Shown here piece by piece: positions 1-8,687 of a DNA stretch of 64,000 nt. Source of the DNA: Priestia iocasae. Its GTDB lineage: Bacteria; Bacillota; Bacilli; Bacillales; Bacillaceae_H. The notes beneath the pieces were generated by a model that saw nothing but the letters and a program-made list of their open reading frames with translations, was not told where the DNA came from and ran no database searches. How positions within the stretch are numbered: position 1 is the stretch's first letter; each line of letters starts with the position of its first letter. The stretch is from NCBI RefSeq assembly GCF_016909075.1, contig NZ_JAFBFC010000001.1:868001-932000 (forward strand), in the 5' to 3' direction. A program made the translations under genes and the position numbers.

Positions 1-15
1 TGTATATTTCAGCAT
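1..15 (-). CDS. Start of a gene running off the left edge
   Basis: On the minus strand an AAAGGAG ribosome site (about 21-27) sits 5 to 6 bases before an ATG at 15-13, followed by codons for Leu-Lys-Tyr-Thr up to the window edge. Only five codons are visible, so no product can be named. It would be divergent from the aldehyde dehydrogenase. Confidence 0.5.
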
Positions 16-254
16 AGATAACTCCTTTAGAAAGCGTTGTTCTCTCTATTCTATCATACTACATCAATCCATTTAGAGAAATTGACATAACGATAGGACT
101 GGCATATCTATTTTTTTAGACATAAGCAGTTGCCACCTTCCTGGTGAAGTGAATGTTATCTGCCTATGTGAATTGATTGAGGAGGGTCAGTAAATTTGGA
201 TCACTGTTTGTGAGTTCTTTTTAATCTAAAAGATTGATTTTTCAAACAAATTAG

Positions 255-282
255 TTGATTTTAAAGAAAAGCATGATAGAAT
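255..282 (+). promoter_or_regulatory. Sigma-A promoter with extended -10
   Basis: TTGATT (255-260), a 16-base spacer and TAGAAT (277-282) preceded by TG at 274-275 form an extended -10 promoter for the aldehyde dehydrogenase. The expected start is near 289, inside the cre box. Confidence 0.6.
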
Positions 283-288
283 ATATTT

Positions 289-302
289 TGTAAGCGTTTC
301 CA
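289..302 (+). promoter_or_regulatory. CcpA catabolite-responsive element (cre)
   Basis: TGTAAGCGTTTCCA matches the Bacillus cre consensus TGWAARCGYTWNCW at all 14 positions. It covers the predicted transcription start, a position where CcpA binding normally represses. The aldehyde dehydrogenase is therefore inferred to be repressed on glucose. Confidence 0.75.
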
Positions 303-325
303 ATATATAGGGGAGGTATGGGAAT

Positions 326-1819
326 ATGCAAAATATTGGTACAAAATCAGTTGAAGTGAGTGCGAAGCTAGCTAATTTTTTAACAGGTGTGAAAAAGCTA
401 TACATCAATGGTGAATGGGTTGATTCATTATCAGGTAAAACGTTTGAAACCGTTAATCCAGCAACAGGTGAAAAACTAGCAGAGGTTGCAGAAGCAAATC
501 CTGAAGATATTGACCGAGCTGTAAAAGCGGCAAGAGAAGCGTTTGACAATGGTCCTTGGTCCAAGATGGGGACGGCAGAGCGTAGTCGTCTCATTTATAA
601 GCTTGCGGATTTAATGGAAGAAAATAAGTTAGAACTAGCTCAGCTTGAAACATTAGATAATGGTAAGCCTCTTCGAGAAACATCAGCTGCTGACGTACCA
701 TTAGCGATTGAACATTTCCGCTATTTTGCTGGTTGGTCCACAAAAATTGTTGGACAAACCATCCCTGTTCAAGGAAATTATTTTAATTATACTCGCCATG
801 AAGCTGTAGGAGTTGTAGGACAAATTATTCCTTGGAATTTTCCGTTACTTATGGCTGCTTGGAAGCTAGGAGCAGCACTTGCAACAGGGTGTACGGTCGT
901 ATTAAAACCTGCAGAGCAAACGCCATTATCTGCTTTATATTTAGCAAAGTTAGCTGAAGAAGCAGGTATCCCAAAAGGCGTATTAAATGTTGTTCCAGGT
1001 TACGGTAAAACAGCAGGCGCACCGCTTGTTGACCATCCACTTGTTGATAAAATTGCCTTTACAGGATCAACAGCCGTTGGAAAATATATTATGAAGCAAG
1101 CGAGCGAATCATTAAAGCGTGTTACATTGGAGCTTGGAGGGAAATCACCGAATATTATCTTACCTGATGCGGATCTATCAAAAGCAGTACCCGGGGCATT
1201 AATGGGTGTGATGTTCAATCAAGGACAAGTATGCTGCGCAGGAAGTCGTTTATATGTTCAAAAAAGCTTGTACGATAACGTTGTAGCTGATTTAGTATCA
1301 CAAGCTAAGTCAATTAAGCAAGGACATGGCTTAGCACAAGATACGACAATGGGACCTCTAGTCTCTGCTGAACAGCAAAAGAGAGTAAAAGGATACATCG
1401 ATAAAGGTATTGAAGAAGGAGCAGAAGTATTAACAGGTGGAAATATTCCTTTTGACAAAGGATATTTTGTTGAGCCTACTATTTTTGCTGATGTGAATCA
1501 TTCAATGACGATTGCCCGTGAAGAAATCTTTGGGCCAGTTGTAGCTGCAATGCCATTTGATGATTTAGATGATTTGATTTCAAAAGCCAATGATACATCA
1601 TATGGTCTAGCAGCTGGCATTTGGACGCAGGATCTTAAGAAAGCTCACTACCTTGCTCACGGTATTAAAGCAGGAACAGTGTGGGTGAATTGCTACAATG
1701 CATTTGATGCAGCAAGTCCATTTGGTGGATACAAACAATCAGGCATAGGCCGTGAAATGGGAAGCTATGCATTAGAGAATTATACCGAGGTCAAAAGCGT
1801 TTGGATTAACATGGATTAA
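326..1819 (+). CDS. NAD(P)+-dependent aldehyde dehydrogenase (DhaS-like)
   Basis: Cytosolic oxidation of an aldehyde to its acid with NAD(P)+; the substrate cannot be read from sequence. The 497 residues equal the usual length of the family. The cofactor-binding FTGSTAVGK, the general-base ELGGKSPN segment and the active-site loop GQVCCAG (nucleophile Cys303) are all present in order. An AGGGGAGG ribosome site lies 6 to 10 bases before ATG 326; an upstream ATG at 318 lies out of register with the site. It is a single-gene unit with a perfect cre box over its promoter start and a strong hairpin after the stop, so it is probably catabolite repressed. It is closest in appearance to Bacillus DhaS/AldX-type enzymes, but the exact paralogue is not certain. 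Confidence 0.9.
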   Translation: MQNIGTKSVEVSAKLANFLTGVKKLYINGEWVDSLSGKTFETVNPATGEKLAEVAEANPEDIDRAVKAAREAFDNGPWSKMGTAERSRLIYKLADLMEENKLELAQLETLDNGKPLRETSAADVPLAIEHFRYFAGWSTKIVGQTIPVQGNYFNYTRHEAVGVVGQIIPWNFPLLMAAWKLGAALATGCTVVLKPAEQTPLSALYLAKLAEEAGIPKGVLNVVPGYGKTAGAPLVDHPLVDKIAFTGSTAVGKYIMKQASESLKRVTLELGGKSPNIILPDADLSKAVPGALMGVMFNQGQVCCAGSRLYVQKSLYDNVVADLVSQAKSIKQGHGLAQDTTMGPLVSAEQQKRVKGYIDKGIEEGAEVLTGGNIPFDKGYFVEPTIFADVNHSMTIAREEIFGPVVAAMPFDDLDDLISKANDTSYGLAAGIWTQDLKKAHYLAHGIKAGTVWVNCYNAFDAASPFGGYKQSGIGREMGSYALENYTEVKSVWINMD

Positions 1820-1837
1820 TCGTTCGCAATCTCATAA

Positions 1838-1872
1838 AATAACCCCTATCGGACAAGCGATAGGGGTTATTT
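1838..1872 (+). terminator. Hairpin terminator after the aldehyde dehydrogenase
   Basis: A 14-base near-perfect stem (AATAACCCCTATCG against its complement) follows the stop codon by 18 bases. The trailing T tract is short. Confidence 0.7.
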
Positions 1873-1956
1873 GCATGCCTTTTAAAAAATTAGTAGAATG
1901 GTTTCATTTTGCTAAAAGGTGGTACCAATTAATAAGCCAAACATATATTAATAAGG

Positions 1957-1970
1957 AGAAAGCGTTTTCT
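1957..1970 (+). promoter_or_regulatory. Second cre-like box
   Basis: AGAAAGCGTTTTCT matches the cre consensus at 13 of 14 positions and is a near-perfect palindrome. It lies 27 bases before the small DUF378 gene, so if used it would act as a repressor site in its leader. Confidence 0.45.
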
Positions 1971-1997
1971 TGAGTATGTATTTAAAGGGGAATGACA

Positions 1998-2189
1998 ATG
2001 AGATTTCTACCCGTATTTACCATGGTTTTATTAATTATTGGTGGTTTAAATTGGTTATTTGTTGCACTAGATTTTAACATTGTTCAAGAGTTATTTGGAT
2101 CGATGCCACAGATAGTGACATTCGTTTACTGGTTAATCGGATTATCTGCTATTTATCAATTATATGATCGTTTTTTAAGAGGGCGCTAG
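1998..2189 (+). CDS. DUF378 family small membrane protein (YuzA-like)
   Basis: A 63-residue protein with two hydrophobic segments (about residues 3-25 and 35-53), containing the conserved GGLNWLFVALDFN stretch typical of DUF378 proteins such as YuzA. Function is unknown; it is an inner membrane protein by prediction. The first ATG of the open frame (1992) lies only one base after AAAGGGG, whereas ATG 1998 has the normal 7-base spacing, so 1998 is chosen. It is monocistronic, with a cre-like box upstream and a terminator downstream. Confidence 0.75.
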   Translation: MRFLPVFTMVLLIIGGLNWLFVALDFNIVQELFGSMPQIVTFVYWLIGLSAIYQLYDRFLRGR

Positions 2190-2197
2190 TAAACAAG

Positions 2198-2235
2198 AGC
2201 TGATGAGGGCTTACTAAATCCTCATCAGCTTTTTT
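2198..2235 (+). terminator. Rho-independent terminator
   Basis: An 11-base perfect stem (AGCTGATGAGG) with an 11-base loop is followed by TTTTT. Confidence 0.85.
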
Positions 2236-2252
2236 GAAAATACATCTTTTCA

Positions 2253-2281
2253 TTTACTGTGTAGATGCGTTACAGTATACA
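2253..2281 (+). promoter_or_regulatory. Possible sigma-A promoter
   Basis: TTTACT, a 17-base spacer and TATACA lie just upstream of the kinase-like gene. The match is moderate. Confidence 0.35.
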
Positions 2282-2301
2282 TAATAGTTTTAAGAGATGA
2301 A

Positions 2302-2967
2302 GTGAAGAAAATGAGAAAAGATGTATTTAATGAACTAGTACAGAAAACGTTGTTACCAGATTTACAGATTTCTAGTGAGTATAGCTATGATCCTGTTATT
2401 GTAGAGGCTAGCCCGAGTAATTGGACATGTATTGGAGTTGGCAATTATGCTGCTGTATTTGAGCATAAAGATTATGAAGAATGGGTTGTAAAAGTATATA
2501 GTAGAGAGCCCGAGCTCGTCAAAAAAGAAGTGTGGGTGTATGAAAAGCTGGGTGTGCATCCATCTTATTCAGAGCTTATTCATTATGAGCAGAACTATTT
2601 GATCCTAAAAAAATTAAAAGGTATTACTTTATATGAAGCCGTTCATCGAGGCATCCGTATTCCCGAACAAGTTATTAAAGATGTGAATGAAGCATTAGAT
2701 TATGCTCGAATGCGTGGATTAAACCCGTATGACATTCACGGGAAAAATGTGATGATGAATCATAATAGAGGTTATGTTGTGGACATTTCTGATTTTTACA
2801 AAACAGGAATTGACCGAAAATGGCGTGATTTAGTTAAAGCCTATTATAAAATATATATGCCTTTTTTTTATAAATATAATATTCATATTCCTTATTTTGT
2901 GTTAAATGCAGTTAGACGTGGATACCGTATTTATCGGAAAATAAAAAGAAAAGATATCCTCATGTAA
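2302..2967 (+). CDS. Protein kinase-like protein
   Basis: A 221-residue protein with a reduced kinase fold. Visible parts are the glycine-loop equivalent GVGNYAAVF (about 46-54), the VVKVY lysine strand, the catalytic-loop equivalent YDIHGKNVMM (about 148-157) with Asp and Asn, and VVDISDF in place of the DFG segment. Similar small kinase-like proteins of Bacillus are annotated as serine/threonine protein kinases; whether it phosphorylates protein or a small molecule is unknown. The basic C-terminus (KIKRKD) could contact membrane or nucleic acid. The start is either GTG 2302 or ATG 2311; both have a weak ribosome site. Confidence 0.6.
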   Translation: MKKMRKDVFNELVQKTLLPDLQISSEYSYDPVIVEASPSNWTCIGVGNYAAVFEHKDYEEWVVKVYSREPELVKKEVWVYEKLGVHPSYSELIHYEQNYLILKKLKGITLYEAVHRGIRIPEQVIKDVNEALDYARMRGLNPYDIHGKNVMMNHNRGYVVDISDFYKTGIDRKWRDLVKAYYKIYMPFFYKYNIHIPYFVLNAVRRGYRIYRKIKRKDILM

Positions 2968-2970
2968 TCT

Positions 2971-3014
2971 AAAATCGGTTAGCTCATTTCATATGAGTTA
3001 ACCGATTTATATTT
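2971..3014 (+). terminator. Hairpin terminator
   Basis: AAATCGGTTA and CTCAT pair with ATGAG and TAACCGATTT across a short loop, just after the kinase-like gene. It can act on both strands. Confidence 0.75.
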
Positions 3015-3026
3015 GATGATTATGAA

Positions 3027-3299
3027 TTATACACATCTAAATAATTGAATCTCCTTCATTGTAGAATTTAGTCGGAACATAATAGTCCTATGCATTTCAT
3101 GCTTGTAAACAGAAGTTAATGCGCGATTTAAGCGAGAGGATGTAAAGAAGAGGTCAATTTGTTTGCTGATGTAACGGTGTACTTGTTCTTGATAAAAAAG
3201 CTTTTTTTCTTTAATTCTTGTTTTAACATCATCAATTAGAGAGAATGTAAATTGTAAAATAGAATGATCAAATGTACCACAATATTCTTCTACTGTCAT
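3027..3299 (-). CDS. Small protein of unknown function
   Basis: Ninety residues, rich in Lys, Gln and Phe, mostly helical in appearance, with no signal peptide or membrane segment. I do not recognise the family. It is supported by an AAGGGGG ribosome site seven bases before its ATG and by having its own gap on both sides. It is convergent with the kinase-like gene. Confidence 0.55.
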   Translation of the reverse strand: MTVEEYCGTFDHSILQFTFSLIDDVKTRIKEKKLFYQEQVHRYISKQIDLFFTSSRLNRALTSVYKHEMHRTIMFRLNSTMKEIQLFRCV

Positions 3300-3434
3300 A
3301 TCTATACCCCCTTAGTTTGTCAAGGTTTTTGTGTAATAATTTACATTATCTTTACAATAGTTTAATATAAGATTGAAAAAAAGCAATAGACATGACAAAA
3401 GTAGACAAAAATAGACGAAAACTATTTACCTTAA

Positions 3435-3481
3435 AATAAGAAACGTGCTCGACAATTGTGTAGTCGAGCGCGTTTCTTATT
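3435..3481 (-). terminator. Terminator of ugtP
   Basis: A long stem (AATAAGAAACG and GCTCGAC with one mismatch) overlaps the stop codon of the minus-strand gene and is followed on that strand by TTATTTTAAGG. Confidence 0.75.
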
Positions 3482-4619
3482 TGTACTGAGTTAATGGAAG
3501 ATAATCTTTATAAACGTTATCGATAAGATCATTGATAATGGTTTTAGATGCTTGAGGTTGATAGATGACTTGGATAGCATGCTTCATTTTCTCTAACTTT
3601 AAGTCGTCTTCTAGTAGCTCGTATACAATTTGATAGACTTCTTCGGTATGGTATGCAACCATAGCCGCTCCTTTTTCTTCAAAAAATAAGGCATTAGACT
3701 TCTCCTGACCTGGAGTGGGTTTATAGAGGAGAAGAGGAACACCCACTGCTGCTGCTTCTGTTAACGTAATACCCCCTGGCTTTGTGATCATAAGAGAAGC
3801 TAGCTTATAGAGTTCATGGACTTGTTCAACATAACCAAATACGTTTAGTTGAGTTGGGAAGGATGTTTGAAGATCTTGTAGTTCTTCTTTTAATTGATCA
3901 TCTTTCCCACAAACAACGATGACTTGACAATTATGGGTAGAAAGAATCTTTTCACATAGCTTTTTAATCTTCTTTAAAACACCGAATGCACCAGCCATTA
4001 TGAGAATGACTTTTTTGGTTGGATCAATTTGGTATTTGCTTATTAAATCGATTGATGATTGGTCCTCAAATGATGAGCGAATGGGAATACCAGATAGAAC
4101 AATCGATTGATGAGGTACACCTAAAGAGTGCAATTTTTCTTTTGTGTGAGCGGAAGCTACGTAATATTTGTCAATCTCGCGCTGTACCCATGTGTTGTGC
4201 ACGCAGTAGTCGGTAATGATGTTGACAACAGGTATCATCATATCCGTTTTGCGACGAAGAGCTGATACTGCTAAGACTGGAAATGTATTGATAATCACAT
4301 CTGGTTTTTCTGACTCAATTAAGTAGCGAAGGCGTTTTTGGCCAATCTTTGTTATCCAACTGGCGACCTTTTTATTACATACTTTATCAAAGCTGTGATA
4401 GCAAAAAGAATAGAGTGGTTTTCCAAGAGGTGTGTAGCTTTTTAAATACATTGATTCTGAAATAGTTGTAAGAGTAGGGTAAGATTCTGAATAAATGCTA
4501 GAAACAACGACATCTGCGCAATTACGATCTAAAAGTTCTTGTACCAATGCTTTTGCGACTTGTACATGTCCATTTCCATATTCTGCTGTTAGTAACAAAA
4601 ACTTTGGGCGTCTTTTCAA
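3477..4619 (-). CDS. ugtP: Processive diacylglycerol beta-glucosyltransferase
   Basis: Transfers glucose from UDP-glucose onto diacylglycerol to make mono- and diglucosyl-diacylglycerol, the membrane glycolipid and lipoteichoic acid anchor, at the inner face of the membrane. The 380 residues match the usual 382. The N-terminal TAEYGNGHVQVAKAL segment is the lipid-acceptor signature of the MGDG-synthase/UgtP family. The C-terminal GGITLTEAAAVGVPLL segment is the UDP-sugar binding site of GT28 enzymes. Translation probably starts at TTG 4619, five bases after GAGGTGAT. In Bacillus UgtP also links UDP-glucose supply to cell size through FtsZ; that is knowledge of the family, not seen here. Confidence 0.88.
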   Translation of the reverse strand: MKRRPKFLLLTAEYGNGHVQVAKALVQELLDRNCADVVVSSIYSESYPTLTTISESMYLKSYTPLGKPLYSFCYHSFDKVCNKKVASWITKIGQKRLRYLIESEKPDVIINTFPVLAVSALRRKTDMMIPVVNIITDYCVHNTWVQREIDKYYVASAHTKEKLHSLGVPHQSIVLSGIPIRSSFEDQSSIDLISKYQIDPTKKVILIMAGAFGVLKKIKKLCEKILSTHNCQVIVVCGKDDQLKEELQDLQTSFPTQLNVFGYVEQVHELYKLASLMITKPGGITLTEAAAVGVPLLLYKPTPGQEKSNALFFEEKGAAMVAYHTEEVYQIVYELLEDDLKLEKMKHAIQVIYQPQASKTIINDLIDNVYKDYLPLTQYK

Positions 4620-4961
4620 TGCTCATCACCTCATGAGACAAATTTTAGGATGGAAAAGTCCTCATTTTTTATTGTACTATGAGGGTTTTCATTATAATGT
4701 AAAGCTTTCTTTAAGAGTTTGTAAGACTCCTTATCATATAAGATAAATAGAAGTGAAGATGATGACGGTTTATATCTTTATGCAATAGTAAAAAAGAAGA
4801 AAAGGTTGTAGAAATAAAACGATAAATTGTAGTAAACTAAGAGCGTATATTCCGAGAATGCACTTTCTTTGAGACGCATGAGCGTTCAAAGGAAATGTGC
4901 GCTAGCCTTAGTGAAAATACGTGGTTTATTTTCTGAACATTTAGATATAAGGAGAGGAAGG
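4620..4961. other. Intergenic region with a structured leader
   Basis: This divergent spacer between ugtP and the oxygenase contains a perfect TATAAT in both orientations near 4691-4698 without a good -35. At 4860-4900 there is an imperfect hairpin in which GCACTTTCTTTGA and ACG pair with CGT, TCAAAGGAAA and GTGC. The open frame of the oxygenase could be extended back to 4869, but that part is better explained as leader RNA. Confidence 0.4.
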
Positions 4962-5612
4962 ATGTTCATGCTTACATCCACGTTAGAGAAAAACATATTT
5001 GAACATCAGGGATCTAAAATTAAAATTGAGCAACAAGAGGTGCAAATTATTGCTCGATATGAACAACCACTAGTCGTCGTGTTAGATCACGTTCTTACAA
5101 ATGAGGAATGTGATAGGCTCATCACTTTATCACAAAACCGATTAGCACGTTCAAAAATTGGGGCATCGAAACACGTAAATGATATTCGTACGAGTAGCAG
5201 TATGTTCTTTGATGAAAATGAAAACGAATTCATAGGAGAAATTGAACAGCGTATATCAGCCTTGATGTGTGTTCCAGTGGAGCACGGGGAGGGGATTCAA
5301 ATTCTTCACTATGCACCTGAGCAACAATTTAAAGCTCATCATGACTATTTTGTTGAAACAAGTAGAGCGGCAGCTAATAATCGAATTAGTACACTTATCA
5401 TGTATCTAAACGATGTAGAAGAAGGTGGAGAAACGTTATTTCCAGAGCTAAACCTTTCGATTTCCCCTCGAAAAGGGATGGGCGTGTACTTTGAATACTT
5501 TTACAATGATTCTTTATTAAATAAGCAAACTCTTCATGCTGGAATGCCTGTTGTAAAAGGTGAAAAGTGGGTTGCTACACAATGGATGAGACGAAAGCCG
5601 TATCGTGTGTAA
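4962..5612 (+). CDS. Prolyl 4-hydroxylase-type 2-oxoglutarate/Fe(II) oxygenase
   Basis: Hydroxylates proline (probably in a peptide) using O2 and 2-oxoglutarate. Starting at ATG 4962, seven bases after AAGGAG, the protein has 216 residues, the same length as the characterised Bacillus anthracis enzyme. The iron ligands are visible as His126-x-Asp128 and His192, and Lys202 is placed to bind 2-oxoglutarate. The EGGETLFP and GEKWVATQW stretches are typical of the P4H subgroup. No signal peptide, so cytosolic. The natural substrate is not known; elongation factor Tu and collagen-like spore proteins are suggested targets in relatives. Confidence 0.85.
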   Translation: MFMLTSTLEKNIFEHQGSKIKIEQQEVQIIARYEQPLVVVLDHVLTNEECDRLITLSQNRLARSKIGASKHVNDIRTSSSMFFDENENEFIGEIEQRISALMCVPVEHGEGIQILHYAPEQQFKAHHDYFVETSRAAANNRISTLIMYLNDVEEGGETLFPELNLSISPRKGMGVYFEYFYNDSLLNKQTLHAGMPVVKGEKWVATQWMRRKPYRV

Positions 5613-5641
5613 AGTTCATGAAAAATCTAAAATAAAATTAC

Positions 5642-5684
5642 GCTAAAAAGGCACAAAGCGTTAGTCGCTTGTGCCTTTTTAGCA
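5642..5684. terminator. Bidirectional terminator
   Basis: GCTAAAAAGGCACAA pairs with its complement around a short loop between two convergent genes, giving T and A runs suited to both directions. Confidence 0.85.
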
Positions 5685-5719
5685 TGTTACCTCTTGTATT
5701 TGAATCTGCATAAAGTATG

Positions 5720-6337
5720 TTACGATACTGCTTTTTTTGGCATACGATGTTGCCACTTTTTTAATAGTTGTTCGAAGAATGGGAAAGAGTATTGTACAAC
5801 AAGACCCAGTGTGAGTGTCACAATAATTGTTCCAATTCCGATTGCTCCTTGAAATAAGAAAGCCAGTGATAAAGCAAATCCTTCACTAATGATTCGCGAA
5901 GTACGTAGATTCAATCCAAAGCGTGTATGAATGGCAACCATTAGTGTATCCATTGGACTTGCTGGGAACTTCGCTTGCAAGTAAATAGCGATTCCTACAC
6001 CCATTGTTAAAATACCAGCTAAAAGTGAAATGATTTGTAAAATAAGTGCTTCTGGAGACTGAACAATTGATAACCAAAAATCAATTAGTGCCCCAATTAA
6101 AAGGATGCTTCCGGCAGCAAGAATTTCTGGGCGTTTCTTTAATAAAAATGAGTTAATAAAAATTAATACAATTCCATTTATAAATACAAATGTTCCTACG
6201 GATAAACCAAACATTTGTGATTCGCCAACCGCTAAGGCATCCCAAGAAGATGCTCCTAGGTTCGACTTTATAATAAGCGCTACACCAAGCGTTAAAATCA
6301 ATAAACCAACTGTGAAAAATATGATCCGTTCTTTCAT
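5720..6337 (-). CDS. YczE/YitT-type integral membrane protein
   Basis: A 205-residue protein with about five membrane segments and the small motifs GVALIIKSNLGASSWDAL and FPASPMDTLMVAIH that mark the YczE family. In B. subtilis YczE is needed for full nonribosomal peptide (surfactin/bacillibactin) production, but no such genes are near. Other family members may be transporters. The ribosome site is AAAGGGG eight bases before ATG 6337. Monocistronic by its surroundings. Confidence 0.75.
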   Translation of the reverse strand: MKERIIFFTVGLLILTLGVALIIKSNLGASSWDALAVGESQMFGLSVGTFVFINGIVLIFINSFLLKKRPEILAAGSILLIGALIDFWLSIVQSPEALILQIISLLAGILTMGVGIAIYLQAKFPASPMDTLMVAIHTRFGLNLRTSRIISEGFALSLAFLFQGAIGIGTIIVTLTLGLVVQYSFPFFEQLLKKWQHRMPKKAVS

Positions 6338-6461
6338 TTTATATCCCCTTTTATTTTATATAGTGGTCAGTCGTCAGACTTCTTTGAACCGCTTACATAT
6401 CGAATCATACTCAAAAATGAACATAAAAGCAAGATGAAATAACTTCTAACGAAATCTTTTT

Positions 6462-6487
6462 GTTTAACCATATTCTTTTTTGGGAAG
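6462..6487 (+). promoter_or_regulatory. Sigma-B promoter
   Basis: GTTTAA (6462-6467), a 14-base spacer and GGGAAG (6482-6487) match the general stress sigma-B consensus GTTTAA-N13-15-GGGWAW closely, 43 bases before a YtxH-type stress protein, a family known to be sigma-B controlled. Confidence 0.75.
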
Positions 6488-6529
6488 TAAACAAATAACA
6501 ATCACAACATTTTACAGGAGGAGATTAAC

Positions 6530-7051
6530 ATGCCACAAGTAACAGTACGTGAGGAAAAAAACAGTAAACTTGTAAAAGGAATTGTCATTGGAGGGATTGT
6601 TGGAGGAGTGATTTCGCTATTAGACACAACAACGAGAAATCAAGTGAAAAGTGCAGCAGTAGACCTTAAAGATTCTTCTAAAGAAATGCTCAATGAAGTA
6701 AGAGAAAATCCAGGCGAAGTAAAAAATCAAATGGTTCAACAATTTAAATCTGCTTCAGAAACATTAAAAGATGCTATAAATGACGCTCAAAAATTGTACG
6801 AGCGTATTAACAATGATGTATTTGGTAAATTAAATGATGTTGTTGAAATCACAAACGAAACAGTTTCAACTGCCAAAGAAGCTACTGAAGAGCTTAGTGA
6901 AATCGGTTCGAAAGTAAAAGAAGCAGGTGTAGAGTTGACAGAACCTCTTTCAGATTCTTCCGTAGAACATGAAAAGAAATCAGACTCTATGAGCCAAGCT
7001 AATCAGCTCCATGCTCATAACGAAGCCGTGAAAGAGCATAGTTATTCTTAA
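6530..7051 (+). CDS. YtxH-domain general stress protein
   Basis: A 173-residue protein with one glycine-rich membrane-spanning segment near residues 16-31 (VKGIVIGGIVGGVISLL) followed by a long polar helical, coiled-coil-like tail and a disordered His/Ser-rich end. This is the YtxH/YtxG layout. Function is not known beyond membrane-attached stress response. The sigma-B promoter upstream supports induction by heat, salt or energy stress. AGGAGGAG lies seven bases before the start. Monocistronic with a strong terminator. Confidence 0.8.
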   Translation: MPQVTVREEKNSKLVKGIVIGGIVGGVISLLDTTTRNQVKSAAVDLKDSSKEMLNEVRENPGEVKNQMVQQFKSASETLKDAINDAQKLYERINNDVFGKLNDVVEITNETVSTAKEATEELSEIGSKVKEAGVELTEPLSDSSVEHEKKSDSMSQANQLHAHNEAVKEHSYS

Positions 7052-7078
7052 ATGAATTGAAAAATATGTATAATAGAA

Positions 7079-7130
7079 CAGCCCTGCCATTATCTATTAC
7101 TATAAGTGGATAAATGGCAGGGCTGTTTTA
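7079..7130 (+). terminator. Rho-independent terminator
   Basis: ACAGCCCTGCCATT pairs with AATGGCAGGGCTGT, followed by TTTTA. Confidence 0.85.
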
Positions 7131-7180
7131 TGAAGAGAAATGATTTTGTAGAGAAAGTGATAAAAAATAACCATCTGTAA

Positions 7181-7420
7181 TCACGATTTAGATACCATCG
7201 AAAGAGAAAGATGAAGAAGCCACATCAATAAGAAATTAATGCTAAATCCGATTGGAAAGAAAATAAATGAATGTAACCAAAGTAGATGTATAAAGCTCGT
7301 GAAAAATGAAACAATCGCAAATTCGAGGTGTAAGAAGAAAGAAGAGTTTGTTAGTTCAAACAATTCATCTAGCACGCGATTTGTTTCGTCCGTCATGTTT
7401 TTTCTAGCAAACCGCTTCAT
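7181..7420 (-). CDS. Small two-helix membrane protein of unknown function
   Basis: From ATG 7420 the product has 79 residues with a charged N-terminus (MKRFARKNMTDETNR) and two hydrophobic segments at about 30-48 and 50-73. A longer reading from 7447 exists, but AAGGAGG sits seven bases before ATG 7420 and fixes the start. I do not recognise the family. Confidence 0.6.
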   Translation of the reverse strand: MKRFARKNMTDETNRVLDELFELTNSSFFLHLEFAIVSFFTSFIHLLWLHSFIFFPIGFSINFLLMWLLHLSLSMVSKS

Positions 7421-7654
7421 GAGGATTCCTCCTTCAAAGAAAATCACGATTTATGAAATTGTTAACATTCTCTCCTAGATCATTTGCTTTTATCCATTTA
7501 CATTACTCTAACTATATGAAAAATAACCTTTGTCTTATGTAACGTTTTTAAAGACATAACGTCAAAGTAATAGATACTTTATTCGTCTAGAAAATATCAC
7601 ATAGAGACAGGGCTGTGAGGTGACTTACATGTATAAACAAAGGAGAGTGAATCG

Positions 7655-8128
7655 ATGTACAAGTATTTCTCAATAAATGGAAGATTGGTAAGCGTAATGA
7701 TAGGATTAAACTTGACCGTAATAGGATGTGGTCAAGAGACGCATACAGAAAATACTGTAAAACAAGTAAATGGAGGTCAACAGATGACGGAACAGCTTGT
7801 AGGAGATGCAGTAATTACAAATGAGAAAAATGGAAGAGTGAAGATTGTTTATACGGTTAACAATCAATCAGAAGAAGATGTTGAACTCGAATTTCCAAAT
7901 GGGTTAAAAGCAGATTATGTGTTGTATGATGAAGCAGGAAATAAAATAGCAAAGTATTCGGAGGGAGTTTTTACGACGATGGCCATTGAGCATCTGATGT
8001 TAAACCCACATCAAGAGTTTGTTCAAGAATTTACCATCAATAACCTTAAAAGTGGGAAGTATTCGATCACTCTCTTTTTAAATGTAGCAGGAAAGAAAGG
8101 AAAAGTGACAAAAAGCTTTTCCGTCTAA
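7655..8128 (+). CDS. BsuPI-domain lipoprotein
   Basis: A 157-residue secreted lipoprotein: a hydrophobic N-terminus ends in a VIGC lipobox with lipidated Cys25, followed by a single beta-sandwich domain resembling BsuPI, the B. subtilis intracellular proteinase inhibitor. The shared features are the NNQSEEDVELEFPNG strand, YVLYDEAG, and the final GKYSITLFLNVAGK segment. Whether it inhibits proteases is not shown; the domain is widespread in exported proteins. AAAGGAG precedes the ATG by 8 bases. Confidence 0.7.
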   Translation: MYKYFSINGRLVSVMIGLNLTVIGCGQETHTENTVKQVNGGQQMTEQLVGDAVITNEKNGRVKIVYTVNNQSEEDVELEFPNGLKADYVLYDEAGNKIAKYSEGVFTTMAIEHLMLNPHQEFVQEFTINNLKSGKYSITLFLNVAGKKGKVTKSFSV

Positions 8129-8143
8129 TGGCAAGTAAAATGA

Positions 8144-8178
8144 CAAAAGCTGACTGTTCACGTGTTAGTCAGCTTTTG
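8144..8178. terminator. Bidirectional terminator
   Basis: CAAAAGCTGACT pairs perfectly with AGTCAGCTTTTG between two convergent lipoprotein genes. Confidence 0.85.
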
Positions 8179-8183
8179 TTGAT

Positions 8184-8687
8184 TTATAAAGTTTCACTAT
8201 CCAAGTTCTCGGTTAATTCTACATTATGCTCTTCGGCTAGGTTTTTAATATTAACTTGGTAATCTCTCATTAATTTTCGTGCTTCATCTAGCATGCTATT
8301 TGCTTCCTCAATTAATTGCCGGTCTTGTTGTTCAAGAGCGGTTACCATTCTTACAAAAGCATTGTATTGAAGATTTGCTCCCTTAATATATCCCTCATGA
8401 ATCTCTCTTACTTCATCTGTATCAATTGAAATGGCTTCTAATTCTCTGACAAATTCATTGTAGGTTGGAATAATTTCGTTTACAAGTGCTTCATATAAAA
8501 CGATGTCATCTGTGTAGTTTGGGCCAGTTACGCTATCATAGGTACCAACGGCTTTCAATTCTAACTCAAATACTGTTGGGATATCATCATTGATGTACGT
8601 AATTAAGTCATCTTGAACAGGGTCATTCAAACATCCAGTTACGAGCGAAATCATCACTAAAAATGGAAAAAGCCATTTGAGCTTCAA
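8184..8687 (-). CDS. Lipoprotein of unknown function
   Basis: A 167-residue protein with a signal peptide ending in the lipobox LVTGC (Cys19). The mature part is acidic and almost entirely helical, with a four-helix-bundle look (for example ALEQQDRQLIEEANSMLDEA). Similar small lipoproteins occur in Bacillus without assigned role. The ribosome site is GGAGGTGGT before ATG 8687. Confidence 0.65.
   Translation of the reverse strand: MKLKWLFPFLVMISLVTGCLNDPVQDDLITYINDDIPTVFELELKAVGTYDSVTGPNYTDDIVLYEALVNEIIPTYNEFVRELEAISIDTDEVREIHEGYIKGANLQYNAFVRMVTALEQQDRQLIEEANSMLDEARKLMRDYQVNIKNLAEEHNVELTENLDSETL

Noticed and set aside
4869-4961. N-terminal extension of the prolyl-4-hydroxylase-like protein
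   Set aside because: No ribosome site at 4869, the region folds as a hairpin, and the start at 4962 gives the length of the known enzyme.
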